Assembly: GCF_000718165.1 (NCBI RefSeq)
Contig: NZ_JOEY01000056.1
Coordinates: forward strand, 25,449 to 89,448
Origin: Streptomyces fulvoviolaceus
GTDB lineage: Bacteria > Actinomycetota > Actinomycetes > Streptomycetales > Streptomycetaceae
Length of the DNA stretch: 64,000 nucleotides
Direction: 5' to 3'
The stretch's first letter is position 1, and each line of letters opens with the position of its first letter. Below, piece by piece: positions 41,830-50,869 of the stretch. Under the pieces are notes generated by a model. The model saw only the letters and a program-made list of their open reading frames with translations, was not told the DNA's origin and made no database searches. Both the position numbers and the translations under genes were made by a program.

Positions 41830-42693
41830 TCAGCCCTTCACGCCCGTCAGCGCGATGCCCTCGACGAAGACCTTCTGGGCCAGGAAGAACAGCACCAGGA
41901 CGGGCAGCAGGAACATCAGCGAGGCCGCCATCTGGAGTTCGTACGCGTTCTGGTGCCCGTTCTTGGCGAGCTGGCTGAGGGCCACCGCGAGGGTCTGGCC
42001 GGTGTCGCTGTTCCCGGTGTAGAGCAGCGGGTTGTAGAAGTCGTTCCACGCGTACAGGAACGCGAAGAGCCCTACGGCGGCGATGGCGGGCTTGGCCATG
42101 GGGATCAGGACCCGCCACAGGATGCGCAGTTCGCCCGCGCCGTCGACGCGGGCCGCCTCGGTGAACTCGTCGGGAATGGTGAGGAAGAACTGGCGCAGCA
42201 GAAAGATGCTGAAGGCGTCACCGAAGAAGGTCGGGACGATGAGCGGTTTGAGGGTGCCCACCCAGCCGATGTGGGCGTACATGACGTACAGGGGCAGGCT
42301 GGTGACCTGGGCCGGGATCATCATCGCGGCCAGGACGACCAGGAAGACTCCCTCTCGGCCACGCCACCGGAGCCGGGCCAGCGCGTAGGCCACGGGCACC
42401 GAGGAGACGACGACGCCCACCGTGGAGAGTCCGGCGTACAGCATGGTGTTGAGCAGGTCGCGGCCGAACGGCATGGCCGTGAAGACCTTGCGGAAGTTGC
42501 CGAACTCCCAGGGCGAGGGCCACAGCGAGCCGGTGCCGGCCTGGTGCTGGGTCATGAACGCGGTGAGCACGCCGATCGTCAGCGGCAGCAGGAAGCAGAG
42601 CGCGATGGCGACGGCGGGCGCGTGCTCCGCCAGGAGGTACAACAGGCGTCGCCCGACACGAGATTGACGCTTCGTCACTTCAAGAGTGCTCAT
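41830..42693 (-). CDS. sugar ABC transporter permease, MalG type
   Basis: A 287-residue membrane protein with about six helices, beginning near APAVAIALCFLLPLTIGVLTAF. The EAA loop that docks the ATPase is EAARVDGAGELRILWRVLIP (about residues 190-209). The ATG at 42693 overlaps the stop of the MalF-type gene by 4 bases. It forms the inner-membrane channel with that subunit. No ATPase gene is in the operon; in Streptomyces a shared ATPase, MsiK, usually serves such importers. Confidence 0.94.
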   Translation of the reverse strand: MSTLEVTKRQSRVGRRLLYLLAEHAPAVAIALCFLLPLTIGVLTAFMTQHQAGTGSLWPSPWEFGNFRKVFTAMPFGRDLLNTMLYAGLSTVGVVVSSVPVAYALARLRWRGREGVFLVVLAAMMIPAQVTSLPLYVMYAHIGWVGTLKPLIVPTFFGDAFSIFLLRQFFLTIPDEFTEAARVDGAGELRILWRVLIPMAKPAIAAVGLFAFLYAWNDFYNPLLYTGNSDTGQTLAVALSQLAKNGHQNAYELQMAASLMFLLPVLVLFFLAQKVFVEGIALTGVKG

Positions 42694-43688
42694 CGGCCAC
42701 CGCCCGCGTGGTGCACGAAGCGGCGCGAGGCGCGGATGAACACCACGGTCGCCGCGAAGATGACGAGGAACAGCAGCCAGGCCATGGCCGAGGCGTAGCC
42801 GGTCTTGAAGTAGGAGAAGCCCTGCCGGTACAGCTCCGTGGAGTAGAACAACAGGGAGTTTGCCGGGTAGCCGATCAGGTCGTTGCTGGACGAGGTGGCA
42901 TTCGCGGAGCTGGAGGCGACGAACGCCTCGGTGAAGTACTGGAAGGTGTAGATCATCCCGGTGAGCAGAGCGAAGAAGATGACCGGGGAGATCGCCGGGA
43001 GGGTGACACTGCGGAACTTCTGCAGCGCGCCCGCGCCGTCGAGTTCGGCGGCCTCGTACAGCTCGCGGGGTACGTCGAGCATGGCGGCGGAGAAGATGAC
43101 CATCACGTTGCCGCTGGCCCACAGCGCCATCAGGACGAGGCTGGGCTTGGACCAGGCGGGATCCGAGAACCAGCCGGGGCCGTCGACGCCCACCCAGCCC
43201 AGCAGCCGGTTGAGCGGACCGACCGGGTTGAGCAGCACGATGAACGACAGGGCCGCGGCCACCACCGGCACCATGGACGGCAGGAAGAACAACGTGCGGT
43301 ACACGGCCCTGCCGCGCTTGACGCGGATGATCACCCAGGCGGTGAGCATGGCCCAGGCGGTGCGCAGCGGCACCATGACGACGACCATCCACAGCGTGTT
43401 GCGTACGGCCACCCAGAAGGTGTCCGACTGGCTGAACAGGGCACGGTAGTTGCGCAGCCCGACGAACTGCACCGGCCGGTAGGAGCCGGCCTGGAAGTCG
43501 GTGAGCGAGTAGTAGAGCGTGGCGATCACCGGGTAGAGCACGAAGACACCGAACCCGATGACGAACGGGGACAGGAAACCGAGGACGACCCACCAGCGGG
43601 CCCTGCTCGGACGGCGCCGCCCGCCCCGGGCAGGGCGCGGGTGCGCCGAGCCCGGGGCCTCGCCGACAGGGGCGAGAACGGTCGTCAT
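42690..43688 (-). CDS. sugar ABC transporter permease, MalF type
   Basis: A 332-residue membrane protein with a basic cytoplasmic N-terminus (RPARGGRRRPSRARWW) and about six helices from residue 33 on. The EAA loop is EAAELDGAGALQKFRSVTLP (about residues 217-236). The ATG at 43688 lies 2 bp after the stop of the binding-protein gene, and the 3' end overlaps the MalG-type gene. It is a subunit of the carbohydrate uptake system. Confidence 0.94.
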   Translation of the reverse strand: MTTVLAPVGEAPGSAHPRPARGGRRRPSRARWWVVLGFLSPFVIGFGVFVLYPVIATLYYSLTDFQAGSYRPVQFVGLRNYRALFSQSDTFWVAVRNTLWMVVVMVPLRTAWAMLTAWVIIRVKRGRAVYRTLFFLPSMVPVVAAALSFIVLLNPVGPLNRLLGWVGVDGPGWFSDPAWSKPSLVLMALWASGNVMVIFSAAMLDVPRELYEAAELDGAGALQKFRSVTLPAISPVIFFALLTGMIYTFQYFTEAFVASSSANATSSSNDLIGYPANSLLFYSTELYRQGFSYFKTGYASAMAWLLFLVIFAATVVFIRASRRFVHHAGGGR

Positions 43689-43690
43689 CT

Positions 43691-45040
43691 CTACTGCCCG
43701 CTCTCGGAGTTGAGAGAGTCGATCTTCTTCCCGACCGTGGCCAGTCCGCCGGCTGCGTCCTTCACCTTGCCCTGCTCGTACTCGAGCAGGAACGCGCGCC
43801 AGGTGTCCATGTCCTCGATGCCCGCCGGGGTGAGCGTCTTGTAGGAGGAGTGCGGGTTCTCGAAGATGTCGACGAACGGCTTCCAGTGCGGGTCGTCCGC
43901 CTTGTCCCAGGCCTTGAGCGCGGCGAACGTGGTCGGGATGTTGTAGACCGTGTCGGCGAGGGTGTTCAGGAACGTGGTGTCGGTGGTGAGCTGCTGGAGC
44001 GCGAAGAACGCCTCCTGCTTGTGCTGCGAGCCCGCGGACAGATAGGCGACGGTGCCGAGGGTGCTGCCCGCCCCGTAGGTGCCCGACGATCCGTCCAGAA
44101 CCGGCATCGGCACCACGCCGTAGTCGAAGTCCTTCTTCAACGAGGCGATCTCGCCGATGTGCCACTCGCCGTCGAGCTCCATGGCGGCGGCGCCGGTCAG
44201 CAGCGGGTTGCCCGCGTCGTCGGCGTGCGGCTGGTAGCGGCCGACGAACTTCTGCACGTTCTCCTTGCCGTAGTAGTCGATGAGGTCCTTGTCCCACTTC
44301 AGCAGCTGCTGCCACTTGGGGTCGGAGGCGAAGGTCGTCTTGCCGTCCTTGCCGTAGAAGTCGGTGTCGCTGTGCGCCCCGGTGAAGAGGAACCGGTTGA
44401 CGTCGAAGTCGGAACGCGGGACGAAGCCGAAGGTCTTGATGGAGCCGTCCGCGTTCTTCACGGTCAACTTCTTGGCGGCGGCGGTCAGTTCGGCGAGCGT
44501 CGTGGGCGGCTTGGTGATGCCGGCCGCGGCGAACATCTTCTTGTTGTAGTAGAGCGCGAAGGCGTCGGTCAGCAGCGGCAGCGCGCACTGCTTTCCCTGG
44601 TAGCGGGTGTAGGCGAGGGTCGCCGCCGGGAAGGTCTTGGCCGCGTCGATCTTGGCCGAGGACAGATACGGGCCAAGGTCAGCGACCGTGCCGTTGTAGC
44701 AGAACTTCGCCACGTTGTCGGGCACGGAGCCGATGAACACGTCGGGCGGATCGCCCGCTGCGACGGCCTTGGCATAGGCGGCGTCGTCCTTGTTGGGCAC
44801 GAACTTCACGGTCAGCCACGGGTACTTGGTGTGCAGCTGCTTCAGGGTCGCCTTGAACGCCGCGACCTCGTTGAGGAGGTGGTTGAACGTCCAGACCGTG
44901 ACGGTGGTGGCCTTGTGGGAGGCGCCCGGCGAGATGGCGGAGTCGGGTTGTGAGGAGGCGGGCCCGGCGGACGTACAGCCGGCCAGCAGCAGTACGCCGG
45001 CGGCCGTGACGGCCGCGGCCCCGGTGATACGTTTGAACAC
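43691..45040 (-). CDS. sugar ABC transporter substrate-binding lipoprotein
   Basis: A 449-residue extracellular sugar-binding lipoprotein (family 1). The lipobox LLLAGC puts the lipidated Cys at residue 22. Typical segments are VTVWTFNHLLNEVAAFK (about residues 47-63), GDPPDVFIGSVPDNVAKF (about 96-113) and MELDGEWHIGEI (about 288). The start is GTG at 45040 with AAGGA upstream. It is the first gene of the operon 45040-39487, 125 bp downstream of the ROK regulator; that gap contains a run of GGTC repeats but no clear palindrome. The ligand is probably an oligosaccharide or aryl glycoside. Confidence 0.94.
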   Translation of the reverse strand: MFKRITGAAAVTAAGVLLLAGCTSAGPASSQPDSAISPGASHKATTVTVWTFNHLLNEVAAFKATLKQLHTKYPWLTVKFVPNKDDAAYAKAVAAGDPPDVFIGSVPDNVAKFCYNGTVADLGPYLSSAKIDAAKTFPAATLAYTRYQGKQCALPLLTDAFALYYNKKMFAAAGITKPPTTLAELTAAAKKLTVKNADGSIKTFGFVPRSDFDVNRFLFTGAHSDTDFYGKDGKTTFASDPKWQQLLKWDKDLIDYYGKENVQKFVGRYQPHADDAGNPLLTGAAAMELDGEWHIGEIASLKKDFDYGVVPMPVLDGSSGTYGAGSTLGTVAYLSAGSQHKQEAFFALQQLTTDTTFLNTLADTVYNIPTTFAALKAWDKADDPHWKPFVDIFENPHSSYKTLTPAGIEDMDTWRAFLLEYEQGKVKDAAGGLATVGKKIDSLNSESGQ

Positions 45041-45164
45041 TGATCGTCCTTCCTCGGAGATGGCATTCCCTGGGTGACGGATCGGTCGGTCGGTCGATCG
45101 GACGTGGCAACGCCCGATGACCTCGAGCGGCGACGCTGTCCGGCAAGACGGCGTCGCCGCGGTG

Positions 45165-46376
45165 TCAGGACAGAGTCGACGGTGGCTCTGTCTGCGCTAC
45201 GGGAGTGGTGGCGGCGGCGAAGGCGGCCTCCCGGGCCAGCTCCGCCGACATGGTCGTGGCTCCGGTGAGCACGGCGTCCTGGCCGAGGCCCGACGCGACG
45301 ATGGGCGGCCGGAACGTACCGAAATCGGCCAGATGGCGGGCGACCGGTTCGAGCAGCAGGTCGCCGTTGGCGCCGATGGCGCCGCCCAGCACGATGAGTG
45401 CCGGGTCGATGAGGGGTACGACGCAGGCCACCACGTAGGCGACGCTGCGGGCGGTGTCGTCCACGATCTCCAGCGCGCCGGGGTCGCCGGCGCGGGCGAG
45501 TTCAAAGACGGTGCGCGGGCTGCCGTCACCGGGCAGTCCGAGTCGCTGGGCCTCGGCGCTGATGTAGCGCGCGCCCAGGTGTTCCTGCACGAGGTCCCGG
45601 CGCTGCCCGACCGGCGCGACCATACGGTCACTGGGCAGATAGCCGGCCTCTCCGGCAACTCCCGTGGCGCCCCGCCGGACCCGGCCGTCCACCACCAGCC
45701 CGAGACCGAGCCCGACCCCCAGGCTGACCAGGACGAAGTCGTCGGTGTCGGCGCCGAGTCCATGGGTGCGCTCGGCCAGCGCGGCGAGGTTGACGTCGTT
45801 CTCCAGGACGAGCGGCACCGGGATGGCGCGGCCGAGCGCCTCGCCGAGTCCCCGCCCGGCGTCGGGCAGTCCGGCGGCGTACGACAGGTGGCGTCCGTCC
45901 GGGCCGACCGCGGCCGGAAGGCCCGCGACGACCTGAGTGATCTCCTGCAGCGGTCGCCCGACCTGCTCGGCCAGGTCCACGCACATGTCGAGGATCTGTC
46001 CGACGAGCGCGTCGGCGCCCCGGTGACCATGTTGTTCGGACTCGGCATGCCCCCTGACCCGGCCGGTGACGTCGGCGACCGCGGCGCGGATCTTCCGGTG
46101 CCCGACGTCCACGCCGATCGCGAAGGCGCAGTCGGCGTTCACCCGGTACTGCGCCGGTGCCGGACCCTTGCGGCCGGTCACCGGGCCCACCTCGGTGATC
46201 ACTCCACGCTCCAGCAGCAGCGCGACCGCGGCGGCCACGGTGGGCCGTGACAGCGTGATCCGCCCCGCCAGGTCGGTGGTCGTGACCGGGCCCGCCTCGT
46301 CGATCGCCTCCAGAACGGCACGACCGTTGAGCGAACGCAGCAACCGCTGCGGGCCTGCTGGATAACGGCGGGTCAC
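45165..46376 (-). CDS. ROK family transcriptional regulator
   Basis: A 403-residue repressor-type ROK protein: an N-terminal winged helix (about residues 15-70; TTTDLAGRITLSRPTVAAAVALL is the helix-turn-helix, shown to 20-residue scale) and a sugar-kinase-like effector domain (IGVDVGHRKIRAAVAD near 86, LENDVNLAALAER near 198, VSLGVGLGLGLVVDG near 220). The Cys-rich zinc motif of ROK proteins (CxCGxxGC after the GEAGY segment) is absent: it reads GEAGYLPSDRMVAPVGQR. The start is GTG at 46376. It probably controls the adjacent sugar operon and itself. Confidence 0.9.
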   Translation of the reverse strand: MTRRYPAGPQRLLRSLNGRAVLEAIDEAGPVTTTDLAGRITLSRPTVAAAVALLLERGVITEVGPVTGRKGPAPAQYRVNADCAFAIGVDVGHRKIRAAVADVTGRVRGHAESEQHGHRGADALVGQILDMCVDLAEQVGRPLQEITQVVAGLPAAVGPDGRHLSYAAGLPDAGRGLGEALGRAIPVPLVLENDVNLAALAERTHGLGADTDDFVLVSLGVGLGLGLVVDGRVRRGATGVAGEAGYLPSDRMVAPVGQRRDLVQEHLGARYISAEAQRLGLPGDGSPRTVFELARAGDPGALEIVDDTARSVAYVVACVVPLIDPALIVLGGAIGANGDLLLEPVARHLADFGTFRPPIVASGLGQDAVLTGATTMSAELAREAAFAAATTPVAQTEPPSTLS

Positions 46377-46404
46377 GGTGCCCTCATCTCGGCATCGGGC
46401 TCTG

Positions 46405-46430
46405 TAAGAAAGAAAGTTGCTTATTTATAC
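46405..46430. promoter_or_regulatory. AT-rich promoter/operator region upstream of ROK gene
   Basis: A 26-base AT-rich stretch with GAAAGAAAGTTGC and TTATTTATAC stands out in otherwise GC-rich DNA. ROK regulators often bind AACTTTC-like AT-rich repeats, so autoregulation is plausible. The remaining bases to 46595 show no gene. Confidence 0.45.
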
Positions 46431-46595
46431 GCTCGCACATGGCCGGAATCAACCCTTCAGCGGCACTGCCGCCGACCAGGCTCACCGGCCAGAAAGGGCC
46501 GAAAGCCACCCAACTATCCGAAGCCCGGCAGCCTCGCATCCGACCACCGGGGTCCCTCCCTCCGACCGCACTCGACGGCGAGACGGGGGAGACAC

Positions 46596-47632
46596 ATGTC
46601 CGTGCACAAGGGCTACGTGCGCAAGGGGTTCGTGGGAGCGACCGCGGCTGTGGCGGTGACGGCCGTGGCCTTCACCGCGGCACCGGCGTCCGCAGAGCCG
46701 AGAGAACCTGAAGACCGGTGAGGCGCGGGGCGCCCACGACCGGTACCGCGCGGGCAGCATCACCAAGACCTTCATCGCGACGGTGCTGCTCCAACTCGAA
46801 GCCGAGCACCGGCTCTCGCTCGACGACAAGGTCGACAAGTGGCTCCCCGGTGTGGTCCGGGGGCACGGCCACGACGGGCGCAGGATCACCGTCCGTCAGC
46901 TCCTCAACCACACCAGCGGCATCTACAACTACACGGACGACGACGACTTCGCCAGCGAGATCTTCCTGCCCGAGAACTTCTACAAGAACCAGTACCGCTC
47001 CTGGACGCCCGAGAAGCTCATGAAGATCGCCATGAGCCACAAGCCCGAATTCGCTCCGGGCACCTCCTGGGGCTACTCCAACACCAACTACCTGCTCGCC
47101 GGCACGCTGATCGGCAAGGTGACCGGCAACTCGTACGGCGACGAGGTCCGCCGGCGCCTCATCGAGCCCCTCGGGCTGCACGGGACGTACATGCCCGGCA
47201 CCAGCCCCACCGTGCCGCAGCCGAGCAACCGGGCGTACTCGCAGCTCGCCGAGAACACCACCGGGAAGATCTACGACGTCACCGAGTACAACCCCTCGGC
47301 CGCAGGCTCGGCGGGCGAGATCCTTCCAACTCCGGTGATCTGAACCGCTTCTACTCGGCGCTGCTGGCCGGCAGGGTGCTCCCACGAAGCAGCTCGCCGA
47401 GATGAAGAAGACCGTCCCGGCCGAGGTGGTGGGCGGCCAGTACGGGCTCGGGCTCATCGAGAGCGAGCTGAGCTGCGGTGTCCGGATCTGGGGGCACAGC
47501 GGTGGCGTCCACGGCTCCGGCTCCGCGGCATTCACCACGCTGAACGGCAAGCACTCGCTCGCCTTCAACTTCAACGGTGACTGGGCCGGCGACCCCGTGA
47601 AGGTCATCGAGGCGGAATTCTGCGGGAAGTAG
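46596..47632 (+). pseudogene. serine hydrolase (beta-lactamase/DD-peptidase fold), multiply broken
   Basis: The start encodes a signal peptide (FVGATAAVAVTAVAFTAAPASA) and then hits a stop at 46722 after EPREPEDR. The second frame resumes with LKTGEARGAHDRYRAGSITKTF, so the region before the catalytic SxxK (SITK) is partly deleted. YSNTNY, the Tyr motif, is intact. A second frameshift occurs near 47320 (GEI to NSGDLNRFYSALLAGRV) and a third near 47380 before QLAEMKKTVPAE; the last motif GHSGG is near the end. At least three lesions make a functional enzyme very unlikely. Intact relatives are secreted D-Ala-D-Ala carboxypeptidase-like proteins of about 390 residues. Confidence 0.88.
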
Positions 47633-47662
47633 CCCCGCCTCGAACGCACCTGCGGAGCAACG

Positions 47663-49129
47663 TCAGAAGATGCCCTGCCCGGGCACCAGGATCCCCTGCG
47701 GATCGTACGTCTTCCTTGCCTCGGCGAACCGGGTCCAGACGGGACCGAAGTGCTCCCTCCAGTCCGCGCGTTCGAAGGGGATCGAGCCGACCGGGTAGTT
47801 GGTGCCGCCGACTGCCCGGGCCGTGTCGTAGGCGGACCTGTTGGCGCTCAGCAGACGTTGCACGGTCGCCGCGTCCTCGGGGGGCGTGGTGCGCAGGATC
47901 GCCAGCAGGTAGGGCATCGGGTCGTCGGGCATGCGGAGCAGCGGGGCGTGGAAGCGCTCCCGCAGCACCGGATAGAGGAGGACGACGCCCGGTCCGAGGT
48001 CGTCCGGGGTGAGCGCGTCCAGGATGGTGGCGGACACGTCGGCGGCACTGCGGCCGGGCACGAGCAGGTTGAGCCAGGGGTGGGCGTACGCCCACAGGCC
48101 CGCTTCCTTGAGGGCGGCGACGGTGGGAGCGAGCCGGTCGAGGAAGTCGTAGTACGGGAGGTCGGCGATCTGGGCGCCGGATGCGTCGTGGCGCAGACCC
48201 TGCAGGAGCGCGGTGTCGTCGGGGGTGTCGCCCGCGGGAGGTCCGTAGGCGACGGCCTCGATGACGTACTGGTTGAAGGCTCCGGCGGCGTCGGCGGTGA
48301 CCTGACCTTCGAGGTAGGCGAAGCGCTGTTCGGTGGCGAGGAGGCGCTGGTCGTCGAGGAAGGTGTGCAGGTCGTCGTACGGCAGGAGGTAGTGCCGTAC
48401 GGTCGTCGGGGCGGTGACCAGGCGGAGGGTGGCGCCGACGACGACCGCGCACTGGCCGAGACCGGCGAGCACGGCGTCGAAGAGGTCGCGGTGGCGGGTC
48501 GGGGAGCAGCGGAGCAACTCCCCTGCGCCGGTGACGACTTCGAGTTCCAGCACGTTGTCGACCTGTGCGCCGTGCTGGTGCGTCTGGCCGCCGATGCCGC
48601 CGACGGACAGGGTGCCGCCGACGGAGAGCTCGAGGTAGTCGGTGAAGACGGGCGGCGTCAGGCCGTGCGCCAGGGTGGCCTTGGTGACGTCGCTCCATTT
48701 CGCGCCCGCCTGGACGCGGACGCTGGTGCTGTGCGCCTTCACGGGATGGATGGCCGCGAGGGTCGCGGTCTCGATGATCAGGCCGCCGTCGACCTGTGCC
48801 TGGCCGTTCGTGCCGTGACCCTGGCCGCGCGGGGCGGTACGCAGACCGTGCCGGTTGCAGAAGCGGATCATCGCGACGACGTCTCGTACGGATCCGGGCC
48901 GCAGTACCACGGCGGGGCGGTGGTGCACGATGTGACCGAAGTCGTCGGCGTCGGCGCTCAGTGAAGCCGGGTCGGTGTGGAGCGTTCCGTCCAGCTGCGG
49001 GATGTCGCTCAGCGGTTGGTCTGATTCGGTCACCGCCCAGCTACGCGTGAACGGGTCGAAGCCGACGACTGCAGCTCCTGCGGCGGCCAGGCCGCGCAGT
49101 GCAGTGCGTCGGGACGGGGTACGGGGCAT
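47663..49129 (-). CDS. secreted FAD-linked oxidase (cytokinin dehydrogenase/BBE-like)
   Basis: A 488-residue flavoprotein of the PCMH fold. A twin-arginine-like signal (SRRTALRGLAAAGAAVVG) suggests folded export. The FAD domain has VVLRPGSVRDVVAMIRFCNR (about residues 73-92) and APRGQGHGTNGQAQVDGG, whose His is at the position of the covalent FAD link in cytokinin dehydrogenases; SVGGTLSVGGIGGQTHQHG follows (about 162-180). The C-terminus YDPQGILVPGQGIF is typical. The ATG at 49129 has AGGAGGAG upstream. The substrate, an amine, alcohol or sugar, cannot be told. Confidence 0.87.
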   Translation of the reverse strand: MPRTPSRRTALRGLAAAGAAVVGFDPFTRSWAVTESDQPLSDIPQLDGTLHTDPASLSADADDFGHIVHHRPAVVLRPGSVRDVVAMIRFCNRHGLRTAPRGQGHGTNGQAQVDGGLIIETATLAAIHPVKAHSTSVRVQAGAKWSDVTKATLAHGLTPPVFTDYLELSVGGTLSVGGIGGQTHQHGAQVDNVLELEVVTGAGELLRCSPTRHRDLFDAVLAGLGQCAVVVGATLRLVTAPTTVRHYLLPYDDLHTFLDDQRLLATEQRFAYLEGQVTADAAGAFNQYVIEAVAYGPPAGDTPDDTALLQGLRHDASGAQIADLPYYDFLDRLAPTVAALKEAGLWAYAHPWLNLLVPGRSAADVSATILDALTPDDLGPGVVLLYPVLRERFHAPLLRMPDDPMPYLLAILRTTPPEDAATVQRLLSANRSAYDTARAVGGTNYPVGSIPFERADWREHFGPVWTRFAEARKTYDPQGILVPGQGIF

Positions 49130-49281
49130 GCGCTCCTCCTGAGACCGACCGGATGAGATGATCAACGGCGGCTCAGTCTAAGCATGTTGGGGCGCAGGAA
49201 GAGGTTGCGACTCGAGAGCTCACAGCAAAGGGGAATCACCGAACCGGTGGCAGCCTCCGCACAGAGCCGCGAGACGCTGCC

Positions 49282-49420
49282 TTATGCCGTGGAAACCGTG
49301 AAGCTGAAGACCGTGGTGCTTCCTTTCGCGCCGTCATAGGTGAACTTCCAGGAGATACTCCCCCGCGGTCCTGTTACGCAGCCTTTTTGGCCCGGACAAA
49401 TACTGAAGGACCATGGGAGA
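49282..49420 (-). other. possible 3' remnant of a lost gene
   Basis: On the minus strand an open frame of about 46 codons ends with SWKFTYDGAKGSTTVFSFTV and a TAA stop, preceded by a Cys pair (SICPGQKGCVTG). It reads like the C-terminus of a secreted beta-rich protein, but it is closed upstream by TAA and has no start. The 435-bp interval 49130-49564 contains nothing else that I recognise. Confidence 0.3.
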
Positions 49421-49564
49421 GCCCTTGGCGACTCCTGGAGGACCTGTTACGGGACGAGGCGTCGAAGCCAGCCATTCTCGGCTCGGTTACTCTCGGCGCC
49501 ACTGACGTTCACTCTGCGATCCGGGCAACCTGCGGCCGAATCGCCACTCGGGAGACGCCAACGC

Positions 49565-50677
49565 ATGAATACGCCACCATCGCCGCCTGGAGCGGAGCGG
49601 ACTGACGGATCGTCCGTCCAGATCGGCGTTCTCGTTCCGCTGACTCGGCCCGGCTGGATCGAGGCGGGCCGACACTTGCTCGCCGGCCTCGAGTTGGCCG
49701 TTCGCGAAGTCAATGACGCCGGCGGGATCGACGGAAGACCACTCGAGCTGGTGGTCCGGGACACCGCGGCTGATCCGCAGAGGGCCGCGGCGGCCGTGGA
49801 CGAACTGGCTCGCCTGGGCGTGGCTGCCCTGGCGGGGGAGTATCACAGTGTCGTCGCTCGCGCCGCTGCCGCCAGAGCCGACGCCCTCGGTCTGCCGTTC
49901 CTCTGCTCGTCAGCAGTTCTCGACGCGCTCACCGAACAACCGACGGAATGGGTCGCGCGACTCTCCCCGCCGCAGTCCCGTGGCTGGCAGGTCTATGCGG
50001 ACTTCCTCCTCGGCGCGGGCCACAGTCGAATCGCCGTAGCAGCCCAGCCGAGTGTCTACTGGGCATCCGGGACCCGCATTCTGCGGGACTATCTCGCTCC
50101 ACGCGGCGGCACCGTCATCGAACTCGACATGGGCGCGCTCACCCCCGCGGGCGTGTGCGACGAACTCGTCGACCATCGCGCGACAGCCCTCCTTCTGCTG
50201 GTCGGCTACCCGGAGCCGGCCGTGTCGATCGTCAAGTCCGTCCGCCACGACCAGCGCCTCGCCGAGATCATGATCGGTGCTCCGGCCGGGCAACCGGAGT
50301 TCGCCGAATGGGCGACGTTGCTGGGCGACGACGGCGCCGCGGTCCCGTTCTTGCGCTACCTGCCTGAGCGCCTCAGCCCACTCGGTGCAGGAGTCGAACA
50401 GGTCCTCCGCGAGCGGCTGGGCGAAGCGCCCTCCTTCGTCGCCTTCGAGGGCTACGACACGGTCGCCGTCCTCGCTGACGTGCTGCGTTCTCACGGCACG
50501 GACCGGGCGCGCACTGCCGAATCCTGGCCGCGCGTTGCAGTCGAAGGCACCCGCGGGCGGATCCAGTTCTCCCGCACGCCAGGTATCAGCGTCTGGCAAT
50601 GGGCTTGGCCGCCGATCCAAGTCGTTGATCGAGATCCGGCGGAACCCGATCGCTTTCGGATCCTCCACACCGGCTGA
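49565..50677 (+). CDS. type I binding-fold protein (branched-chain amino acid receptor-like), no signal peptide
   Basis: A 370-residue protein with the LivK/amide-receptor fold: IGVLVPLTRPGWIEAGRHLL (about residues 20-39), AVREVNDAGGIDGRPLELVVRD (about 45-66), FEGYDTVAVLADVLR near 300. Unlike the receptor at 17850 it has no signal peptide or lipobox, so it appears cytoplasmic. Similar orphan proteins occur in Streptomyces; roles as ligand sensors have been suggested for the fold (AmiC-type), but none can be shown here. GGGAGA precedes the ATG at 49565. No permease, ATPase or regulator gene is adjacent. Confidence 0.78.
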   Translation: MNTPPSPPGAERTDGSSVQIGVLVPLTRPGWIEAGRHLLAGLELAVREVNDAGGIDGRPLELVVRDTAADPQRAAAAVDELARLGVAALAGEYHSVVARAAAARADALGLPFLCSSAVLDALTEQPTEWVARLSPPQSRGWQVYADFLLGAGHSRIAVAAQPSVYWASGTRILRDYLAPRGGTVIELDMGALTPAGVCDELVDHRATALLLLVGYPEPAVSIVKSVRHDQRLAEIMIGAPAGQPEFAEWATLLGDDGAAVPFLRYLPERLSPLGAGVEQVLRERLGEAPSFVAFEGYDTVAVLADVLRSHGTDRARTAESWPRVAVEGTRGRIQFSRTPGISVWQWAWPPIQVVDRDPAEPDRFRILHTG

Positions 50678-50869
50678 CAGAGCATGGAGGTCCGACTGCC
50701 CAGATCTGTCCGAACGTGAGGCTGTCCGCCTGTCTGCCTGTCTACGTGTTGATCACTGGGCGCCCCACGGGCGTTCCTGTGACCGCGGACCATGTCGTCT
50801 GCGCTCCTCGCGGGTGCCGGGGCCGTTCCGCCAGGCCGTGCACGCGGACACCCGAACCAGGATCAGCCT

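Noticed and set aside
45075..45110. GGTCGGTCGGTCGATCGG run as an operator
   Set aside because: It is a simple short repeat in a GC-rich gap with no clear dyad; nothing ties it to the ROK protein.
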